64,000 nt of DNA from Hemileia vastatrix (lineage: Eukaryota > Basidiomycota > Pucciniomycetes > Pucciniales > Zaghouaniaceae). Every line of letters begins with the position of its first letter. Position 1 is the first letter of the stretch. The translations under genes were made by a program, and so were the position numbers. The notes under the pieces are model-generated. The model had not been told where the DNA came from. It worked only from the letters and a program-made list of their open reading frames with translations, and made no database searches. Where the stretch lies: contig JASXTE010000017.1 in the NCBI GenBank assembly GCA_030280995.1, positions 11,184,498 to 11,248,497 on the forward strand, in the 5' to 3' direction. Shown here in pieces: positions 31,300 to 42,897 of this stretch.

Positions 31300-32392
31300 T
31301 GTAGACAATCCTATAGTACTAGCTATAGGCCTTGACCAAGGGAGTTGGAGAAAAACCAGAGAGAAAATCCCCTGTCCCTTTAGAAAAATAGAGTTAGATT
31401 TACTTGCTAAAGTAAGTTGGTTCCTGTTTTGCTAAAGCTCCTGTTTAACACACTTGACTGGTTGATGAGCCAAGAAAGTAGTCCCCAGATAGAATACCAG
31501 ACCAAAGAACTGAAATGTAGAACAAATTCCACACCAGAGACAGCAAAGATACTTGATGTAGGCTGCAAATCCACACCAGAGACAGCAATAATACTTGCTA
31601 TAGCTTGCAAGACTATAACAGAGAAAACAGTTGCCAAATTTAAGTTAAATGAAGAACTTACTTGCAACAAACACAGCCAATTGTGGCCAGAAAACAGTGA
31701 AAACTGAGTTAGGAACAATGAGATCACCTCCGGATGGTTGTATGATGATTAAGGTTGCCCCAAACTGTCTTATTCACTATGTACACACAGACCACTAACT
31801 AAGAGCCTATGCGCACCCACCAATCTGGCGCCTGTACCCACCAAATGGCATAAAAAACCCTCCTGAAGCGCTCCCCAACCTCCTAAAACAGAGGCGGGCA
31901 GGCCGCCCAACGTCGGAGATGCCGCCTGAAGCGGCCCGGCCTTCCTGAAGCCAGAAAACCAATAAAAACCACTAATCTACTTAGAAAAATTAGCTACAAC
32001 TACTAAAACCTTTAAAACACGGAATTTCACTATAACAACATTGTGACATGAAATATAGAGAAAAATTAGCTCTATCCAATGGTACTAAGCACGTAACCCT
32101 AAGACTTAAGGTTAGCCCGTAAAACACGAAAAACAAAATTAAACAGCAATCTTTTATAAATGAAAAATGAGGAAATGACCCCTTAAAACTCAGAATATGA
32201 AAAATGTCTACAAGACATAAAATATAGAGAAAAACCAAGGCTATCCAATGATAGCACCCACATACCCGCAGACCCAATATCCACGGAATAAAACCAGAAA
32301 AATACCCAATTCTTTAACAAATGTCAATTAAGACATGCACAAACTGCGCCAAATCACACAACAAAGGCCCCTTCCAATGTTGGAAGACCACA
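31300..32392 (-). repeat. GA3 5' LTR
   Basis: This 1093-bp LTR matches the LTR at 19188-20276 end to end, with scattered substitutions. It has TG...CA ends in both readings. The primer binding site side faces lower coordinates, confirming - strand orientation. Confidence 0.92.
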
Positions 32393-32396
32393 GCAA

Positions 32397-33596
32397 TTTT
32401 GATGATGGGGTTGTAACCTTGGATGTTGTTTTATTGAATTTTGAAGATGGGACCTGGGGTCAGACTGGGTTTTATTTTATTATGGTTGAATATCTGTTAA
32501 CCTTGGAGTGGCCAGATATTTGTGATGATGATACTTGGGTGGTAATCAAGAAGAAGAGTCCTGGCTTCTATGTTTCAGGAAGGAGGTTGATGAGGAGGAG
32601 ACATCCAAATTCTCAATTAGTGGTGACTCAGAAGAAGGGTCAAGAGCTGGTGTTAAAGTCTTTGCATGAAGACCTTGGTCGTAGAGGCTTTGGGGAGACT
32701 TATAGAAGAGTAGCAGACAGATTTTGGTTGAAAGGTATGAAGTTAGCTGTGCAGGGTTGGGTTAAATCTTGTGAAAAATTTCAAAGAAGGAGTCACTTGA
32801 AACCTAAAGAGGTCGGCTGTGCTACTGGAGAATTAACTGTGTTTTAAAGAGTCAGTTTGGATGCTGTCCATATCAAAGAGGGCAGGTATAGATACTTGAT
32901 TGTTGCCAGGGATGATTTGTCTGGCTGGGTGGAGGCAGTGTCTCTGGTTAATTTTACTGCCAAAAATGTGCCAGAATTTTTGAAGAAGGAATGGGTTTTT
33001 AGACATGGGTTGATGAAGCTGGGACTGTTGATGGTGGGAAAGAGTTTGGAGCTGAATTTAAAGAAGCTGTGGCAAGTATTGGTTCCAAAGTTAGGGTGGC
33101 TAAACCTTATTATCCTGAAGTTGAAGGCATTGTTGAAAGAGGCCATCAAGTTATCAAGAATGCTTTGGTGAAGATGTGTGGAGATAGTGCTGAAAAGTGG
33201 AGGCATTATTTACCCTTGGTGTGTTTTGCTGATAGGGTCACTGTGAAATGGAAAACTGGATATTCTCCTTATGAATAAATTTTTGTGCAGAAAGATTTTC
33301 TACCAGTGAATTTTGAAGCTGTCTCTTATCTTGGAATTGATTGGTATGATATGTGTTCAACAGAAGATTTTCTCTGTGCCAGGATGCAACAGTTGGAATG
33401 TAGAGAGGAATGTCAAGAGAAGGCATACTCTAGAATGATGAAGATAAGAAATCAATCAGTCAGATACTGGGAAAATATTTTGGCTCATAGACTCAAGAAT
33501 CCCTTGATACTGGGTTGTTTGGTTTTGATGTATAATAGAAGCTTGGAGAGTCAGTGGGGGAAAATGTTTGCTGACAGATAGAATGGGCCTTACAGA
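32397..33596 (+). pseudogene. GA2 integrase, 3' part
   Basis: This continues the GA2 frame cut at 19187. The N-terminal region holds LHEDLGRRGFGETYRRVADRFW and SCEKFQRRS: the second histidine of the zinc site is arginine and the second cysteine phenylalanine. A TAA at 32845 follows the N-domain. The core is recognisable (LDAVHIKEGRYRYLIVARDDLSGW, then EGIVERGHQ) but broken by a frameshift near 33025. It is truncated by E1 at 33597 within the GPY/F module (GPYR). Confidence 0.88.
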
Positions 33597-35328
33597 CACC
33601 ACTGGAAATCTGGGGGTGAACTTCTAGAAGCTCCCTCTATTTGAAACTATCAGGAATTTATAAGGAAACTGTTGGGAAACCATCCTGAAACTGTCAGAAA
33701 TATGTTTTTAAATCAGATGAAAATCATTGAAAAAATAAACTGTCACAGATTGAACCCAGAACAATCCCTCCTTGAGCAGAGCTTAGGAACCACATTGAAC
33801 ATCTGTTAATCTCAGGTTTGGCAAAAGGTTGAACAACATCACTTAGCATACCTTAATATTCAAATATTAAACTTGAATATATGTTTTGTGTTTGATATAG
33901 ATGCATATGCATTTGAATTAGCATGGTGGATACTTATTGCATGTTAAAAATTGATGTGAAATGCCTATCCAAAGTGTATGCATAATGACTATGAAGAATA
34001 AATATGCATATAAATATGCATAAAAAATATGAAAATTGAATATGCATTAAAAATATGCATATTGAATATGCAAAAAAAGGTGCATATATGTATATGAATA
34101 AAATATATTAATATGCATATACATCTGTATAATGAATATGCATAAATATGCATTATGATTGAAACATGCAAAAAAATGATGCTTAACGAGTATATTTTAT
34201 GCGTAAATAGAAATATGCAATAGGAATTCATATTGCATACAAATAACACTGGCAAACCAACTTGACCAAAACTCATACTAAATTTTCATTCTGGACTAAA
34301 TAGGTGTGAGGGAAGGAAGAAAAACAGTCTGACAGTAGAAAAATGCTACATGCACTCATTTTGTGGCAGAGCAAATGAGATGTGCTGAATTATGGTTGGT
34401 GCCCATAATTTAGTATGATATCATAATTTTATTTAATTGTTTTCAATATTGAAAAGACTTTTGGTTGGTTGGAATGGATCTAGCTGTGCCAGGGTCTAAT
34501 CTAATTATTTTAACAATTTCTTGATAATTAACGGGTTTTAATACAAAAACAGGTTGTATTTTTTGTGGGATATTGGATATGATAAGGTCATTTGTAAAAA
34601 TAACTTATATTGTCTATAAATATTCCTGAATCAGATGTGGGATAATCACTACAAAAAATTGTAGTACTTTAGGCAATAAAATATATGCACAAGGGGTAAA
34701 GAAAGGACTGAGTGCACCCTTTTTGTGCAGTGGGAATCATTAGAGTGGAATCGTGGATGAAAAATACAATTGATTATTACTATTTTATTTAATCAAAAAA
34801 TTTATAATATTAAAATGAACTATTGATTCATTGGTATTTGACCTTTGTGCCTCACTCATATTTATCATTTGATTAAATTTTTGTCACCATGATGTTATTA
34901 ATATTATAAGTATAGCAAAAACTCATGTGCCAAATGCATACCAGGTGATGTTACACCTTTTGTAATATTATTAAATAAAGGTAAAAAAAATATGAAAATG
35001 ATTTGTTTAAAAATAAATAAATTGATATCCAAAAGCAATATGAGGGATAAAAATTTAAAATTAAACGGATCAAATATGAAATAAAAAATTAAAATAAAAT
35101 TCCTGCCATCAAGAGGAAGTACACATGTTGGGGTGAACGCCCACCAGTGGGGCTAAACTTGGACTATAATTTCTTTTTTGAAAACAAAAAAAGTGCCAAC
35201 CTGAGGTTTAACAAAACTTCAGAAGAACCATATGGCCATATCAAACAAGTTCTAGTGCAATTATTGAATAAAAATACATTTTTACATTGTAATAGAGAAA
35301 AATTGATCACATCAGACTGTATGTGACC
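33597..35328. repeat. E1 left subterminal region
   Basis: This non-coding sequence matches 38218-40007 of E2. It includes a TIR with a TGCTAGCA-type inner palindrome, degenerate here as TTCTAGAA. A block at about 33985-34235 is made of tandem-like ATATGCAT-rich motifs. There is also a short inverted repeat, CACTACAAAAAATTGTAGTA, near 34649. I see no gene. Confidence 0.7.
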
Positions 35329-38217
35329 AAAAGTGTCAAGCACAAATTCAGCCAAACTTGTGCTGCACACTTTAATGATGGGGAGTAGCTAGGGTGGAAG
35401 TTTTCTTCAGTTCATCTGGTATTTCTTATAAACATGTCCATTGGTATTTGATATTTGTCCCTCACTCATATATATCATTTGATTAATTTATTGTCACCAT
35501 TATATTATTAATATTATAAGTATAGAAAAAACTCATGTGTCAAACGCATACCAGGTGATGTTACACCTTTTATAATATTATGAAGTAAAGCTAAAAAAAA
35601 TATGAAAATGATTAGCTTTACAATAATTTAAATAGATATTTTAAAAAAAAAGAGAAATAAAAAAGTAAAATTAATCTCAAAGAGATCAATTATGAAAAAC
35701 AAAATACTAGCAAAATTCATGCTCTCAAGAGCCAGTAGAAGTGTTGAAACAAATGGGAGCCATCAGGGCTAAATTTTAATAAGTGACCTTTTTTTTTAAA
35801 GATAAAAAATTATAAACCTGAGGTTGGAGAGAACAAAAGATGGATGATTCAGCTAAACAAAACTACTTATAGTGAAGATTGATAATAAAAAGTTTTTTTT
35901 TGTGCCATAGAGAGAATTGATCCCATCTGACTGCACCTGACCAAAAGTGCCCAGCACAAGTTTGGCAGAACTTGTGCTGGACACTTTAATGATGGAGAGT
36001 AGCTTGGGTGGAATTTTTCTTCTGTTTTTTCATCTTGTATTTTTCATAAACATGTCTACTAGTATTTGATCAGTCTGTATCACTCATATTAATCATCCGA
36101 TTAATATTTTATCACCATTATATTATTAATTTTATTATTATAACAAAAACTTGTGTGCCAAACGCATACCAGGTGAAGTTACACCTTTTATAATATTATT
36201 AAATATAGGTAAAAAAATATGAAAATGATTTGTTTTACAAAAAATAAACTTCTATCCAAAAGCAATATGAAAGGAAAAAAGTAAAATAAAATAAATCAAA
36301 GATGTAGATAAAAATCCAAGTTGAATTCCTCCCATAAACAGAAAAAGAGATGTTGAATCAAAGAAGCACAACATGGGCTAAACTTGCACTAAATTTTCTT
36401 TTTTGTAAAAATAAAAAAAAATCCACTTGAGCTTTACCAAAACTTCAGGATGAAAATTTTGCCATATCAAACTTTTTCTAGTGTAATTATTTATCAAAAA
36501 TTTATCTTCATTTCCATAGAGAGAATTGCTCCCATCTGACTGCACCTGACAAAAAGTGTCCAGCACAAGTTCGGCGGAACTTGTGCTGGACACTTTTATG
36601 ATAGAGAGTATCTAGGGTAAAATTTTTCTTTAGTTCATCTGGTATTTCTTACAAACATGTCTAGTGGTATTTTATCTTTGTGCCTCACTCATAAATATCA
36701 TTTGATTAATTTTTGGTCACCGTTATATTATTAATTTTATAATTATAGAAAAAACTTGTGTGCCAAATGCATACCAGGTGATGTTACACCATTTATAATA
36801 TTATAAAATAAATCTATAAAAATATGAAAATAATTTATTTTAAAAATTATTGATTGATATCCAAAAGTGATATGAGGAATAAAAAATTAAATTAAAGGGA
36901 TCAAGTATGAAAAAAGAAATCCAAGTATTATTCCTAATATAAAAGGGCCAGTAGAGATTTTGAAGCAAATTAGAGCCATCAGGGATAAATTTTACTAAAT
37001 TGACTGATTTTTAAAGATAAAAAATTGTGTACCTGTGGTTTGGATGAACTCTAGGTGGAAAATTCAGCTATAGTTTCTTATCAAATAATTTTTTTATTTC
37101 CATAGAGAGAATTGATCCCATCTGACTGCACCTGACCAAAAGTGTCCAGCACAAGTTCGGCAGAACTTGTGCTGGACACTTTTATGATGGAGAGCAGCTA
37201 GGGTGCAGGTCTTCTTCAGTGCAACTGGAATTTTTTTAAAACATGTCCACTGGTATTTGATCTTTCTGTGTTATTCATATTTTATTATCTGATTAATTTT
37301 TTGTCACTAAAATATTATTAATTTTATTAGTATAGAAAAAACTTGTGCCCCGATTGCATGCCATGTTATATTACACCTTTTATAATATTATTAAAAAAAT
37401 TTAAAAAATATGAAAATGATTTTTTTTCCAAAATTATAAATTAATATCAAAATGTAACATGAGTGATAAAACAGTAAAGTAAAAGAGATCAAATATGAAA
37501 ATAAAAAATTTAAGGAGAATTACTTCCATCAAGAGTCAGTAGAGGTGTTGAAACAAATGGGTGCCATCAGGGCTAAATTGGAGAAAATTTAATTTTTTTT
37601 AAAGATTAAAAATTTTTCACCTGAGGTTTGGAAAAACTTTAGGTGGATAATTCAGCCATACCAAACTACTTCTAATGTAATTACTTAGCATTTTTTTAAA
37701 TTTCATTTCCACAGAGAGAATTGATCCCATCTGACTGCACCTGACCAAAAGTGTCCAGCACAAGTTTGGCTGAACTTGTGCTGGACACTTTTATGATGGA
37801 GGGTAACTAGTATGGAAGTGTTCCTCAGTAAATCAGTTTAATTTTTTCACATTTCTATTGTTTTTTGATCTTTTTTTGTCATTCATATTTATCTTATAAG
37901 TAATTTTTTGTCACCATATATATTATTAATGTTTCTAGTATAGCAAAAACTTGCATGCCAAATGCAAAATTGGTGATGTTACAACTTAAATAATATTATT
38001 ATATAAAGTTAAAAAAATATGAATATGTTTAGTTTTCAAAAAAATGAATTGATATTTAAAATTAAAAAGAGTAATAGAAAAGTAAAATGAAAATCAATGG
38101 AATCAAATACAAAATCAAAAATACAAGTAAAATTTTTACTATCAAGAGCCAGAAGTGGTGTTGGGACATTTGGGGACCCCTAGGTCAAAACTTGGTCTAA
38201 ATTTACTTTTATGTATA
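35329..38217. repeat. E1 palindrome array, first five units
   Basis: Palindromes of 46 bp lie at 35329-35374, 35943-35988, 36552-36597, 37138-37183 and 37747-37792, a spacing of 586-614 bp. Each is preceded by a gagaattgatcccatctgac-type segment and followed by tATGATGGAGAGTAGCTAGGGT. Later in each unit comes a conserved CCAAATGCATACCAGGTGAT and TTACACCTTTTATAATATTA block. No gene is seen; short frames crossing the palindromes are by-products. Confidence 0.85.
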
Positions 38218-40007
38218 CACCACAGGAAATCTGGGGGTGAACTGCTAGCAGTTCCCTCTTTTTGAAACTATTAGGAATTTGTCAGGAAACTGTTGGGAAA
38301 CCATCCTGAAACTGTCAGAAAGATGTTTTTAAATCTGATGAAAATACATTGAAAAAATAAACTGTCACAGATTGAATCCAGAACAATCCCTCCTTGAGCA
38401 GAGCTTAGGAACCACATTGAACATCTGTTAATCTCAGGTTTGGCAAAAGGTTGAACAACATCACTTAGCATACCTTAATATTCAAATATTAAACTTGAAT
38501 ATATGTTGTGTGTTTGATATAGATGCATATGCATTTGAATTTGCATGGTGGATACTTATTGCATGTTAAAAATTGATGTGAATTGCCTATCCAAAGTGTA
38601 TGCATAATGACTATGAAGAATAAATATGCATAAAAAATATGCATAAAAATTTGCATAAAAAATATGCATAGTGATTATGCATAAAAAATATGCATAAAAA
38701 TATGCATATTGAATATGCATTAAAAATATGCATATTGAATATGCAAAAAAAGGTGCATATACGTATATGAATAAAATATATTAATATGCATATAAATCTG
38801 TATAATGAATATGCATATGAATATGCATAAATATGCATAATGATTGAAAAATGCAAAAAAAATGATGCTTAACAAGTATATTTTATGCATAAATAGAAAT
38901 ATGCAATATGAATTCATATTGCATACAGATAACACTGGCAAACCATTTTGACCAAAACTCATACTAAATTTTCATTCTGGACTAAAGGTGTGAGGGAAGG
39001 AAGAAAAACAGTCCGACGTTAGAAAAATGCTACATGCACTCATTTTGTAGCAGAGCAAATGAGATGTGCTGAATTATGGTTGGTGCCCATAATTTAGTAT
39101 GATATCATAATTTTATTTAATTGTTTTCAATATTGAAAAGACTTTAGGTCGGTTGGTATGGATCTAGCTGTGCCAGGGTCTAATCTAATTATTTTAACAA
39201 TTTCTTAATAATTAACAGGCTTTAATACAAAAACAGGTTGTATTTTTTGTGGGATATTGGATATAATAAGGTCTTTTGTAAAAAAAACTTATATTGTCTA
39301 AAAATATTCCTGAATCAGATGTGGGATAATCACTACAAAAAATTGTAGTACTGTGGGCAATAAAATATATGCACAAGCAGTAAAGATAGGACCAAGTGAA
39401 CCCTTTTTGTGCAGTGGGAATCATTAGAGTGGAATTGTGGATGAAAAATATAATTCATTATTACCATTTTATTTAATCAAAAAATTTATAATATTAAAAA
39501 GAACTATTGATTAATTGGTATTTGACCTTTGTGCCTCACTCATATTTATAATTTGATTGATTTTTGTCACCATTATGTTTTAATATTATAAGTATAGCAA
39601 AAACTCGTGTGCCAAATGCATACCGGGTGATGTTACACCTTTTATAATATTATTAAATAAAGGTAAAAGAATATGAAAATGATTTGCTTTACAAAAAATA
39701 AATTGATATCCAAAAGCAATATGAGGGATAAAAAGGTAAAATTAAAGGGATCAAATATGAAATAAAAAATTAAAGTGAAATTCCTCCCATCAAGAGCAAG
39801 TAGACATGATGGGGTGAACGCCCACCAGTGGCACTAAACTTGGACTATAATTTCTTTTTTGTAAAAATAAAAATAAATCCACTGGAGCTTTACCAAAACT
39901 TCAGGATGACAATTTTGCCACATCAAACAACTTCTAGTGCAATTATTGAAGAAAAATTCATTTTCATTGCAATAGAGAGAATTGATCACATCAGACTGCA
40001 TGTGACC
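38218..40007. repeat. E2 left subterminal region
   Basis: This is a close match to 33597-35328 of E1. The TATGCAT-rich block (about 38595-38910) is longer than in E1 by roughly 60 bp. No gene. Confidence 0.75.
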
Positions 40008-41077
40008 AAAAGTGTCCAGCACAAGTTCGGCTGAACTTGTGCTGGACACTTTTATGATGGAGGTTAGCTAGGGTGGAATTTTTCCTCATTTCATCTGGTG
40101 TTTCTTATAAACATGTCCACTGGTATTTGATCTTTGTGCCTCACTCATATTTATCATTTGATTGATTTTTTGTCACCATTATGTTTTAATATTATAAGTA
40201 TAGCAAAAACTCGTGTGCCAAATGCATACCGGGTGATGTTACACCTTTTATAATATTATTAAATAAAGGTAAAAAATATGAAAATGATTTGTTTTACAAA
40301 AAATAAATTGATATACAAAAGCAATATGAGGGATAAAAAGGTAAAATTAAAGGAATCAAATATGAAATAAAAAATTAAAATAAAATTACTGCCATCAAGA
40401 GCAAGTAGACATGTTGGGGCAAATGTCCACCAGTGAGGCTAAACTTGGACTATAATTGCTTTTTTGAAAAACAAAAAAGTGCCAATCTGAGGTTTAAAAA
40501 AACTTCAGCATAACCATTTAGCCATATCAAACAACTTCTAGTTCAATGATTGAGAGAGAATTGATCACACCAGACTGCATGTGACAAAAAGTGTCCAGCA
40601 CAAGTTCGGCCGAACTTGTGCTGGACACATTTATGACGGAGAGTAGCTAGGGTAGAATTTTTCTTCAGTGAATCTGGTATTTCTTATAAACATGTCCATT
40701 GGTTATTGATCTTTGTGACTCACTCATATATATCATTTGATTAATTTATTGTCACCATTATATTATTAATATTATAAGTATAGCAAAAACTCGTGTGCCC
40801 AAGGCAAACCAGGTGATGTTACACCTTTTATAATATTATCAAATAAAGGTAAAAAAATATGAAAATTATTTGTTTTAAAAAAAATAAATTGATATACAAA
40901 AGCAATATGAGGGATAAAAAGGTAAAATTAATCTCAAAGAGATCAATTATGAAAACCAAAATACTAGTAAAATTCTTGCTCTCAAGAGCCAGTAGAAGTG
41001 TTGAAAAAAATGGGAGCCATCAGGGCTAAATTGTAATAAGTGACCTTTTTTTTAAAGATAAAAAATTATACACCTGA
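40008..41077. repeat. E2 palindrome array, units before GB
   Basis: Palindromes lie at 40008-40053 and 40587-40632. The third unit is cut by GB at 41083 and continues at 49468. No gene. Confidence 0.85.
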
Positions 41078-41082
41078 GGTTG

Positions 41083-41835
41083 TGTCACCGGACGACCTAC
41101 GCACAAGGTCGAGGATGTTCCTGGAAGTGAGATGAGGGATTTAGAAACTTCTTTGAAGCACAGAGGAATGATTCAAGGAAATGATTCGAAGGTCACTTGA
41201 AGAAATAGCTACAGGTTTGAGGTTCGTCCGAGAAGAATTATAGACTAGTTTCAGAGGTAATAGTAATTCTTAAAATCTCACAAAGGGTTGGAAACTCAAT
41301 AATCAAAGATTTAGGATTTAGGAATGAATATTGAGAAAATAAGAGAAAGATACAATAACAATGATTTTAACTTTAAAGATTTACCACTATTAATGTAAAT
41401 ACGATTTTATAATTTAATTCTAAGGAATATTGAACCAAATACCCAACCCCTTTTATATCCTTTGTTCCTCCTCGCATTGACCTCCCTTCCATCGCACCAT
41501 TACTAACATACACTTAGACCCTCTTCGCTAAATATCCTTCCATGCTCAATTTACCCCTTTTTAATTAATTAACAAAACTTTAATGAAAACTACTACTGTA
41601 CTATTTCGTTGAACCTAGCGCTGTGCATCGCTTATTGAAAAGGACTAAGGCACCCTATTGGGAGATTGACTAATTTAGATTTAGAGTTTAGGCTAGCGCA
41701 GTTAAATAGTAAGTACACAAAGGAAATTGCAGTTGCTATGGAGAATCGCTTTCTGCGCTTTGATTATAGATTTAGGACTCGATGTTATTGATTTAATGAG
41801 CTAATTTCGCCTCGAGTGTCATGTGGCGCGTGACA
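41083..41835 (-). repeat. GB 3' LTR
   Basis: It runs from TGTCACCGGACGACC to GGCGCGTGACA on the + strand and matches 48723-49462. It carries the same TATA box (41450-41457) and the same 14-nt self-priming complement (41408-41421) as the 5' LTR. No purine tract adjoins it on the sense side. Confidence 0.92.
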
Positions 41836-41845
41836 GATGCCCGGG

Positions 41846-41853
41846 TATAAAAA
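41846..41853 (+). promoter_or_regulatory. Probable TATA box of GB antisense gene
   Basis: TATAAAAA lies 11 bp inside the 3' LTR boundary and 93 bp before the antisense ATG at 41947, facing the antisense direction. The location suggests a dedicated promoter rather than LTR read-through. Inferred from sequence only. Confidence 0.5.
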
Positions 41854-41946
41854 ATTGCGAACTCCGTTGAGCTTGAGCCATCTTCCCACACTAGTTTCCC
41901 TTCTTCTAATAATTTTTTTCTCACTTCTTAATTACTCTTTTTTATA

Positions 41947-42897
41947 ATGAACTGCCCCACTCCCACACCTACGCCTCCACACCCTAAAGGGGATGGGGGA
42001 ATGATCACGCGACAGTTTTCACAGACTTGCAGGGCTTGTGAAAGCATGGAGTATTTCTGTGTTGAAAGTACGGCGACTCGAGGCCCTCGCCAGAAATGCA
42101 AGTTTTGCCGTTGGCGGCGAGTGGTGTGCGATGCGTTGACGAAGAACGCAGAAATCGAAAAGCAATTTACCAAGACTAAATTTTGGGTAATTCCTAAAAC
42201 CAAAGAGGTGGTCGAAGACATTTGGGATGTCTCTATCGAAGATGAACAATCGGTGGGGGAAAATGATAAGGAATTAAACAATGAGATCTCAACCTGGGTA
42301 ACCCAGGCCACAAATTCAAAGCGAGGTGTCAAGGAAGAGGTCGACGAGTTGGTGGAGGAAGATGAAGATGAAGTCCCTGTTCCAGGGCGGGCACCCAAGA
42401 AACGACGGGTGGTCATCGAGGACAACGAGGAAGAGAGAGAGGTAGAGGTCGAAGTGGCGCCAAGGTTATTTTTAGAGCCTGACCCCATCTTCGAGGTAAG
42501 TTTTAATTGTTTATTTTAAGGATGAAGTTACTGATGAGTTTTGTTTTAGACATCGAATAACCTTGAAGAGCCGATTGCAGAGCCTGCGTTGGTTATACCA
42601 ACTGAGGCAAACCCTCCGGCCACGGAAGTAATTGAAGAACCTGAAGACACCCTGGACCAGGTGTGGTCGAAGAAACCTCGTCAAGGTCGACGAGTAAGGT
42701 TCGTGGAAGAATTATGTGGGGAGGTCGACACAATTATTGACGCGGCATCCTTCGACGTGGCAGAGGAGCTCTTGGAGATGGGAGAGGTGGTTCCGGTAGG
42801 AGAGGAGGAGGTATTTGAGAAATTCAGGAAGGAGATAAGGGTAGTTTTGGAGAAAATGAAAAGATTGGTTCGAGAGAAATTAAAAGAAAAGATTTGA
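41947..42897 (+). CDS. GB antisense gene: Zn2Cys6-like nuclear protein, one intron
   Basis: Exons 41947-42495 and 42550-42897 join in frame to give 298 residues, opposite to gag-pol. Cysteines 28, 31, 38, 51, 54 and 61 form C-x2-C-x6-C, a 12-residue linker, and C-x2-C-x6-C, the same spacing as GA3 gene A. Basic residues (CRWRRVVC) again sit in the second half. A long acidic region follows (ELVEEDEDEV), with PKKRRVV at 150-156, a classic nuclear localisation pattern. The C-terminus is predicted helical and charged (FEKFRKEIRVVLEKMKRLV). It has the outline of a fungal transcription regulator, but this role is inference. It is open with no defect, unlike the sense genes of the same copy. Convergent with pol. 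Confidence 0.78.
42496..42549 (+). other. Intron in GB antisense gene
   Basis: This 54-bp intron has donor GTAAGT and acceptor TGTTTTAG, with branch-like TTACTGATG. It is a phase 0 intron after a GAG codon. Without splicing the frame ends soon after the donor. Confidence 0.82.

Larger units (their letters stand above)
19188..32392 (-). mobile_element. Ty3/gypsy element GA3, 13.2 kb, best preserved GA copy
   Basis: Both LTRs (1089 and 1093 bp, nearly identical by eye), primer binding site and polypurine tract are present. Flanking target bases are GCGA (19184-19187) and GCAA (32393-32396), a 4-bp duplication with one transition. Sense order on the - strand: gag-pro (31208-28827), linker (28597-27689), RT-RNase H (27679-26285), integrase (26263-24593), structured non-coding zone, antisense gene B, repeat cluster, antisense gene A, 3' LTR. 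The extra 4.3 kb beyond pol makes it much larger than typical 5-8 kb Ty3 elements. Confidence 0.93.
12559..33596 (+). mobile_element. Ty3/gypsy element GA2, split by GA3 and truncated by E1
   Basis: This is the second + strand GA copy. Gag to the start of integrase occupies 13845-19187. GA3 is inserted at 19188, and the integrase resumes at 32397. The junction is legible: 'ttggcga' before GA3 and 'gcaattttgatgatgg' after it, matching the uninterrupted 'ggtgattttgatgac' of GA1. At 33597 the TIR element E1 begins, and the rest of GA2 is not in the window. Confidence 0.9.

Noticed and set aside
31990..32277. 95-codon frame within the GA3 5' LTR.
   Set aside because: It is inside the LTR, has no domain, and is broken by changes in the paired LTR.
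34649..34736. CACTAC...GCAGTG segment as a possible tiny transposon inside E1 (also in E2).
   Set aside because: The termini pair poorly after a few bases and the flanks (AAT and GGA) are not a target duplication. It is present in both E1 and E2 as part of their common sequence.
36378..36593. Repeated ~70-codon frames beginning MSSTSSAELVLDTF at many array units (also 39834-40049, 49420-49623, 52481-52669, 63031-63219).
   Set aside because: They are translations across the 46-bp palindrome. Each unit differs by frameshifts and stops, and there is no codon-level conservation beyond that of the DNA repeat.
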